Positions 59,386-64,000 of a stretch of 64,000 bases of DNA are shown piece by piece. Source of the DNA: Rhodopseudomonas palustris. GTDB lineage: Bacteria; Pseudomonadota; Alphaproteobacteria; Rhizobiales; Xanthobacteraceae. The DNA lies in the NCBI RefSeq assembly GCF_003226555.1, contig NZ_QKQS01000023.1, positions 997,263 through 1,061,262 of the forward strand. Direction: 5' to 3'. Made by a program: the position numbers and the translations under genes. How positions within the stretch are numbered: the first letter of the stretch is position 1; every line of letters begins with the position of its first letter. The notes under the pieces are model-generated. The model was not told where the DNA came from. It did no database searches and saw only the letters and a list, made by a program, of their open reading frames with translations.

Positions 59386-62300
59386 ATGAAACTGTCGACC
59401 CGGCTGACCCTTGCCATGGTGGCGCTGGTTTTGGTGACTAGCGCGGTCCTCGGTTTTCTGAACTACCGGAACGTCGTCGATCTGGTGATGCCGCGGGCGA
59501 TGATGCGGCTTCAAACCCACGCGCAGCTCAATGCGCTGCTGATCGAAACCTCGCTCAAGAGCACCCACGCAGACGTGGTCGGCGCACAATCGTCGGCGGC
59601 CTTGCGCGATCTTCTGACAGCCCGGGATGACAGCGTCCGAACCACGGGTACCGAGCCCGAGGGATGGCGCAAGCGGATCGAGGATCGCTTCTTCGCTGAG
59701 ATGGTCGCTAAGCCGAGTTGCGCGATCCTGCGAATCATCGGTTCGGAGGACGGCGGTCGCGAATTGGTGCGGGTCGATCGGAGCGGCCCTGGCGGCAGCA
59801 TTCGCGCCGTGCCGCCGTCCGAACTGACCCGCCGCGGAGACCGCGCTTACTTCAAGCAGGGCATGGCGCTTCCACCCACCCGGGTGGCGATGTCGAAGGT
59901 CGAACTCAACAAGACCGCGACCGGATTGGAAATGCCTTATGTCCCGACGGTGCGCACGATGGCGCCGATCGACGGCGCCGACGGCACCCGGCTCGGGATC
60001 CTTGTCATCAATACCGATCTGCGGAGATTGTTCGAAAGGGTTCGCGAGAGCTCCGACGGCAGCAGTGCGATCTATGTGGTCGACTCGGACGGCAATTACC
60101 TGCTGCATCCAGACCGGTCGCACGAGTTCGGTTTCGATCTCGGCCAGCCCAGCCGTATTCAGGATGATTTTCCGCGTCTTACCGAACTTCTATTGGCGGG
60201 CAATAGCGGCGCTACCCCAAGGCTGCTTGCGGATCGATCCGGTGCTCGTTTCGGGGTGGGGTGGGACTGGGCCAAACTGCCCGATGGCCCGCGCCTCGCG
60301 GTGGTCGAGACGCGGCCGTATGACTCGCTGACATCCGTGCAAGCGGCCGTGCGAAATTCCACCGTCCTCGGCGGCGCGGTGGCGATCCTGGTGGCGATGC
60401 TGATGGCGTTTCCGCTGGCGCGCTCGCTGACCCGCCCCTTGGTGCGAATAACCAATTCGATCGTGGCGTTCTCCTCCAGCGGGGTGCCGGTGCAAGTGAA
60501 AACCGGCGGCGGCCACGAGATCAACATGCTGGCCGATGCCTTCACGCGGATGGCCTCGGAATCCCAACGCAAGGCGGTCGCGCTCGCTTCCGAAGTCGAG
60601 CAACGTTCGCGGATCGCCGAAGTGCTGCAGAATACCATCGATAACATGGTCGACCCCGTGCTGGTCGCTGACGCCAGCGGCATGGTGATCCTGACCAACC
60701 CAGCAGCACGAGAGACCTTTGGCCAGCTGTCTGGCGTCGGCGTGCTGAACACGACCCTTTCGTTCGACCGGTTCGATGTCGAGGGCAATCCGATGGCGCA
60801 GGATCAGTCGCCATTGCTGCGTGCCTATCGCGGAGAGACCATCATCAACTTCGAGTTCGCCGTCCAGCCGCTCGGCTCGGATCGCCGCTTCTATCTGGTC
60901 GCCAACGGCCGCCCGTTGCGGAACGAAGCCGGCGAGCTCCAAGGCGCCGTGATGGTGTATCACGACATCACCAAGACCAAGAAAGCGGAGGATGCGCTTC
61001 GCCGTAGCGAGCAGATGTCGCGCGCCATCATCGACACCGCGCTCGACGCCTTCGTGCAACTCGATGCCCAGGGACGGATCACCGATTGGAGTCCGCACGC
61101 CGAATCGATGCTCGGGTGGAGCCGCGAAGAGGCGGTCGGGCAGGATTTCGGCGAACTGGCGCTCGCGCCGGATCACAGCAGGGATATCAAGACCGGCTAT
61201 CGACGCTTCATCGAGGCGATCGAGCACGACATGAGCGTGATCCAGGGGCATCGGATCGAGGTCGAGGCGGTGCGGCGCGACGGCTCGCCGATTGCGCTGG
61301 AAGTATCGATGACGGCGCTGCCGGTCGAGGGGCGGTTTGTCGTCAACGCGTTCATGCGCGACCTGACCGAGAAGATCGCGTTCGAGGAGCAACTGCGGCA
61401 GTCGCAGAAGATGGAATCGATCGGCCAGCTGACCGGCGGCATCGCTCACGACTTCAACAACATGCTGACGGTGATCACCGGCACCATCGACATCATCAGC
61501 GACGGCGTCGCCGACCAGCCGCATCTGGCGGCGATCGCCAAGCTGATCAGCGAGGCCGCCGATCGCGGCTCCGAGCTGACCCGGCTGCTGCTGGCCTTCG
61601 CCCGCAAACAGCCGTTGCGGCCGGACGAGACCGAGGTCAATGCGCTGCTCGCCGGACTGCAGAGCCTGCTGCGTCCGACCCTTGGCGAGCCGATCGAAGT
61701 GGCGACGGTGCTGGCGCCGGACACCTGGCCGATCTACGTCGACCGCGGCCAGCTCGAGTCGGCCCTCGTCAACCTGGCCGTCAACGCCCGCGATGCGATG
61801 CCCAAGGGCGGCAAGCTCACGATCGAGACCAGCAACGTCGTGGTGGATCAGGATCTCGGCAAGCGCTTCGGCGACCTGGCTCCGGGCGACTATGTGATGA
61901 TCGCGATCACCGATTCCGGTTGCGGCATTCCGGAAGCGATCCGCAGCAAGGTGTTCGACCCGTTTTTCACCACCAAGGAAGTCGGCAAGGGCACCGGACT
62001 CGGCCTCAGCATGGTTTATGGCTTCATCAAACAATCCGGCGGACACATCACGCTGGACAGCGAGGAGGGGCACGGCACCACGTTTCGGCTGTATCTGCCA
62101 CGCGCGCAGGTCGAGTCCGATGCGGATGCCGCACCGTCGATCGAACCGAATCCCGTCGGCGGCACCGAGACGATTCTGGTGGTCGAGGACGACGCCATGG
62201 TCCGCAGCTACGTCAACGCCCAGCTCAAGAGTCTCGGCTACACGACGCTGTCGGTCAGCAACGCTGCCGCGGCGCTGTCGATCGGCGAGAGCGACACCGC

Positions 62301-62610
62301 GTTCGACCTGCTGTTCACCGACGTCGTGATGCCCGGCGCGATGAACGGCGTCCAGCTCGCCGTCGAAATGGCCAAGCTCCGTCCGGGTCTGAAAGTGCTG
62401 TATACCAGTGGGTACTCCGAGAATGCGTTGATTCACAACGACCGGATCGATGCCGACGTGCTGCTCTTGTCGAAGCCCTACCGGCGCAGTGATCTGGCCC
62501 GCATGATCCGCCGCGCGCTCGCCGCGAGCCAGGAGACAGAAGCGACACGCGCGGCTGCCACGGTCGTCGAGGCGGCCAGAACGACCAGGGCGGTGGCGCG
62601 GACGCTGTGA
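59386..62610 (+). CDS. Hybrid sensor histidine kinase/response regulator with Cache, HAMP and two PAS domains
   Basis: About 1074 residues from the ATG at 59386, with AGGGG six bases upstream. A first membrane helix ([19 protein letters not shown]) and a second ([20 protein letters not shown]) flank a periplasmic Cache-like sensor. HAMP follows, then PAS1 (~415-530) and PAS2 (~540-650). HisKA has His688 in [12 protein letters not shown]. HATPase has [20 protein letters not shown] and [12 protein letters not shown]. The C-terminal receiver carries Asp979 in [10 protein letters not shown] and Lys in LLSKPYRRS. No partner response regulator is nearby, so it is an orphan that may pass the phosphate to a distant histidine phosphotransferase. 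Confidence 0.93.
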   Translation: MKLSTRLTLAMVALVLVTSAVLGFLNYRNVVDLVMPRAMMRLQTHAQLNALLIETSLKSTHADVVGAQSSAALRDLLTARDDSVRTTGTEPEGWRKRIEDRFFAEMVAKPSCAILRIIGSEDGGRELVRVDRSGPGGSIRAVPPSELTRRGDRAYFKQGMALPPTRVAMSKVELNKTATGLEMPYVPTVRTMAPIDGADGTRLGILVINTDLRRLFERVRESSDGSSAIYVVDSDGNYLLHPDRSHEFGFDLGQPSRIQDDFPRLTELLLAGNSGATPRLLADRSGARFGVGWDWAKLPDGPRLAVVETRPYDSLTSVQAAVRNSTVLGGAVAILVAMLMAFPLARSLTRPLVRITNSIVAFSSSGVPVQVKTGGGHEINMLADAFTRMASESQRKAVALASEVEQRSRIAEVLQNTIDNMVDPVLVADASGMVILTNPAARETFGQLSGVGVLNTTLSFDRFDVEGNPMAQDQSPLLRAYRGETIINFEFAVQPLGSDRRFYLVANGRPLRNEAGELQGAVMVYHDITKTKKAEDALRRSEQMSRAIIDTALDAFVQLDAQGRITDWSPHAESMLGWSREEAVGQDFGELALAPDHSRDIKTGYRRFIEAIEHDMSVIQGHRIEVEAVRRDGSPIALEVSMTALPVEGRFVVNAFMRDLTEKIAFEEQLRQSQKMESIGQLTGGIAHDFNNMLTVITGTIDIISDGVADQPHLAAIAKLISEAADRGSELTRLLLAFARKQPLRPDETEVNALLAGLQSLLRPTLGEPIEVATVLAPDTWPIYVDRGQLESALVNLAVNARDAMPKGGKLTIETSNVVVDQDLGKRFGDLAPGDYVMIAITDSGCGIPEAIRSKVFDPFFTTKEVGKGTGLGLSMVYGFIKQSGGHITLDSEEGHGTTFRLYLPRAQVESDADAAPSIEPNPVGGTETILVVEDDAMVRSYVNAQLKSLGYTTLSVSNAAAALSIGESDTAFDLLFTDVVMPGAMNGVQLAVEMAKLRPGLKVLYTSGYSENALIHNDRIDADVLLLSKPYRRSDLARMIRRALAASQETEATRAAATVVEAARTTRAVARTL

Positions 62611-62646
62611 GTTCGCCGCGGCCGCAATGCGGGACGCCGCCGCGGC

Positions 62647-63795
62647 TCAGTCCGTTTCGAGCGTGAATTGCAGCAGCAGGGTTCGCTGCAGCATCGAGAA
62701 ATTGTCGTCCGACACCATCGTCAGTACGATCGCGCCGTCGGCGTCGACATGCACGTCGAGCCCTTCCATGTTGTCGATCTCGTTGCCGAGATCGGCCTCG
62801 AAGATCGCCGGCCCGTCGACCGTCGCGCCCGGCACGATCGCGTTCAGCGCGATCCGCCGGATCCGGATGTGCACGCCTTCGAACCAGGAGAACTTGCGCT
62901 CCAGGATCAACAGCTCGCCGCCGGGCAACAGGGTGGCGTCTGCGATGTCGTAGTTGGAGGTTCGGCGGACCGCGAACTGGCCGGGAGATCGGCCGCCGAT
63001 CAGGAATCCGATGGTGTTGCGATCGGGATCGAGGCCGCGTTCTGAAAGGGCGATCAAGGTCCCGGCCAGCGGATGCGGCTTCGGCACCGCCACCAGCGAT
63101 TCGATGCCCTTGTTGTTCGGCAATTTGCGTAGCGCCGGCGGCACCGCGATCGGATGGCCGCGCGCACGGACGCCATCGCGGCCGAAGTCGAATTTGACGA
63201 TCTGGTTGACGCGTTCGAAGCCCACATAGGCGGTGCCGCCGTCGAAAGCGAGCGACTCGCTGTCGTACCATTTGCGCGACCGCAGTGGTCTGCCGTCGGG
63301 CCCGAGCAGCGGCGCCGCTTCGACGTCGGCGAGGCCGCTCATCGTCGCCCCATCATAGACGATGCGGCCGGTGAACCAGGTCGCCTTGTCGCTGATCGCA
63401 ACGAACCGCTCGCCGCGCGGATCGAGCCGCAGCGCCGACAGTCCGCCGAAGCCGCGAAAGCCGGATGTCAGGATCATGCCGCTGCGAAACTGCAGCGCGC
63501 CGAAACGGCGATGGGCGCGGTCGCGCAGATCGAAGTGCTCGATCGCGCGAGCTCGCACCTCGATCGCGCGGGGCGCCGGCGGTGTCAGCTCATCGGCTTC
63601 GGACGGCTTGGCCTGCGCCAATGCCATTGTCGGTGCGGCCGACGCCAGTGCCGCGGTGCTGCCCAGCCACAAGCCGGCTGCGAGCAGGCAGCGGCGTGTC
63701 GTCACGTCGACGAGCGGTGCGGAGGGCGCCGGAACGTCGGCGTCCGGCGCCGCTTGGCCGCGCCGCATCCCAGCTTCGCCCCGCGGAGCGCTCAT
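62647..63795 (-). CDS. Exported phytase-like (esterase-like activity) domain protein
   Basis: A 382-residue protein. The N-terminus has a Tat-like motif and hydrophobic stretch (TTRRCLLAAGLWLGSTAAL). The rest is a beta-propeller-like phytase/esterase-like domain: LTSGFRGFGGLSALRLDP, GERFVAISDKATWFTGRIV, YDSESLAFDGGTAYVGFER, RGLDPDRNTIGFLIGG and DNMEGLDVHVDADGAIVLT. The family is annotated as phytase-like but activity is not proven. It begins 24 bp after the cobT stop, so it may be co-transcribed with cobT. Confidence 0.85.
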   Translation of the reverse strand: MSAPRGEAGMRRGQAAPDADVPAPSAPLVDVTTRRCLLAAGLWLGSTAALASAAPTMALAQAKPSEADELTPPAPRAIEVRARAIEHFDLRDRAHRRFGALQFRSGMILTSGFRGFGGLSALRLDPRGERFVAISDKATWFTGRIVYDGATMSGLADVEAAPLLGPDGRPLRSRKWYDSESLAFDGGTAYVGFERVNQIVKFDFGRDGVRARGHPIAVPPALRKLPNNKGIESLVAVPKPHPLAGTLIALSERGLDPDRNTIGFLIGGRSPGQFAVRRTSNYDIADATLLPGGELLILERKFSWFEGVHIRIRRIALNAIVPGATVDGPAIFEADLGNEIDNMEGLDVHVDADGAIVLTMVSDDNFSMLQRTLLLQFTLETD

Positions 63796-63818
63796 CGGCT
63801 CATCTCAGCCCGAAGCGC

Positions 63819-64000
63819 TCACGAATGCAGACGGCGGCGTCGCGGACCCGGCGTCGCGGCCGGGGTGGCGGTCTCGCTGAACAGCTCGGCGAGCTTCTCG
63901 GTGATGGCGCCGCCGAGCTCTTCGGCGTCGACGATGGTCACGGCGCGGCGATAATAGCGCGTCACGTCGTGGCCGATGCCGATCGCGATCAGTTCCACCG
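63819..64000 (-). CDS. cobT: Cobaltochelatase subunit CobT, C-terminal end (5' part beyond the window)
   Basis: Only the last 60 codons are present. They read [20 protein letters not shown], then [20 protein letters not shown] and a Thr/Pro/Arg tail ending RRRLHS. The [14 protein letters not shown] signature is the end of the VWA-like domain of CobT, part of the cobalt chelatase CobNST of aerobic cobalamin synthesis. In Rhizobiales cobT is often found close to rpmB, which agrees with this location. The start lies beyond the right edge. Confidence 0.85.
   Translation of the reverse strand, partial: VELIAIGIGHDVTRYYRRAVTIVDAEELGGAITEKLAELFSETATPAATPGPRRRRLHS

Noticed and set aside
60190-62436. 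Long open frame of 748 codons on the minus strand
   Set aside because: It is antisense to the hybrid kinase, whose motifs are complete; no family resemblance on the opposite strand.

Overview
The window is about 64 kb of high-GC alphaproteobacterial chromosome. Gene content, gene order and protein style point to the Nitrobacteraceae/Bradyrhizobiaceae, most likely Rhodopseudomonas or a close relative; this is inferred from recognition, not from a database search. Most of it is core genome. I see no insertion sequence, integrase, CRISPR array or rRNA. One tRNA gene is present, tRNA-Arg(CCU).

Layout. 1-4.5 kb (minus): the translation/transcription operon rimP-nusA-ylxR-infB, with infB cut by the left edge; a clear promoter followed at once by an intrinsic terminator precedes rimP. 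4.6-6.6 kb (plus): a DUF2336 protein and a phytanoyl-CoA-dioxygenase-like protein. 6.7-16.5 kb (minus): tsaB-rimI-fur, a HAD hydrolase, then miaB-phoH(ybeZ)-ybeY-corC(ybeX)-lnt in the same order as in Escherichia coli, then an XRE regulator and trmB. 16.6-20.7 kb (minus): Nfu-type Fe-S protein, universal stress protein, trpS, murJ. 20.9-27.3 kb: PfkB-type sugar kinase, acyl-CoA ligase, serine hydrolase, a small unknown protein and an aldehyde dehydrogenase.

27.4-32.8 kb is the most distinctive accessory block. A tight five-gene minus-strand operon holds a NitT/TauT-type ABC importer (binding protein, ATPase, permease), a 2-hydroxyacid dehydrogenase and an AprI/Inh-type secreted protein. A creatininase-family amidohydrolase gene diverges from it. 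33-38 kb: an unusual porin fusing a small outer-membrane beta-barrel to an OprB porin, and a divergent pair made of a membrane-anchored FMN glutamate-synthase-like protein and an ATP-grasp ligase. 38-42 kb: an NADPH-dependent oxidoreductase, the tRNA, a TadG-like von Willebrand protein, YidB and GlsB/YeaQ-type stress proteins. 42-49 kb: an acyl-CoA degradation neighbourhood (SDR, two dissimilar acyl-CoA dehydrogenases, two enoyl-CoA hydratases, a VOC protein, a branched-chain-amino-acid-type binding protein). 49.5-64 kb: nuclease-like and M48 protease proteins, CarD with a histone-H1-like N-terminal extension, FdxA, an S4 RNA-binding protein, a SUV3-like helicase, a DUF3108 protein, rpmB, an orphan hybrid histidine kinase, a phytase-like protein and the end of cobT.

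Two families of palindromic intergenic repeats each occur twice (17.9/47.8 kb and 21.9/46.1 kb). Several shorter perfect inverted repeats lie at promoters or just after genes. I did not find a clearly new defence or biosynthetic system. The best leads are the CarD extension with its promoter palindrome, the ABC/creatininase operon, the GltB-like/ATP-grasp pair and the promoter-terminator leader of rimP-nusA-infB.
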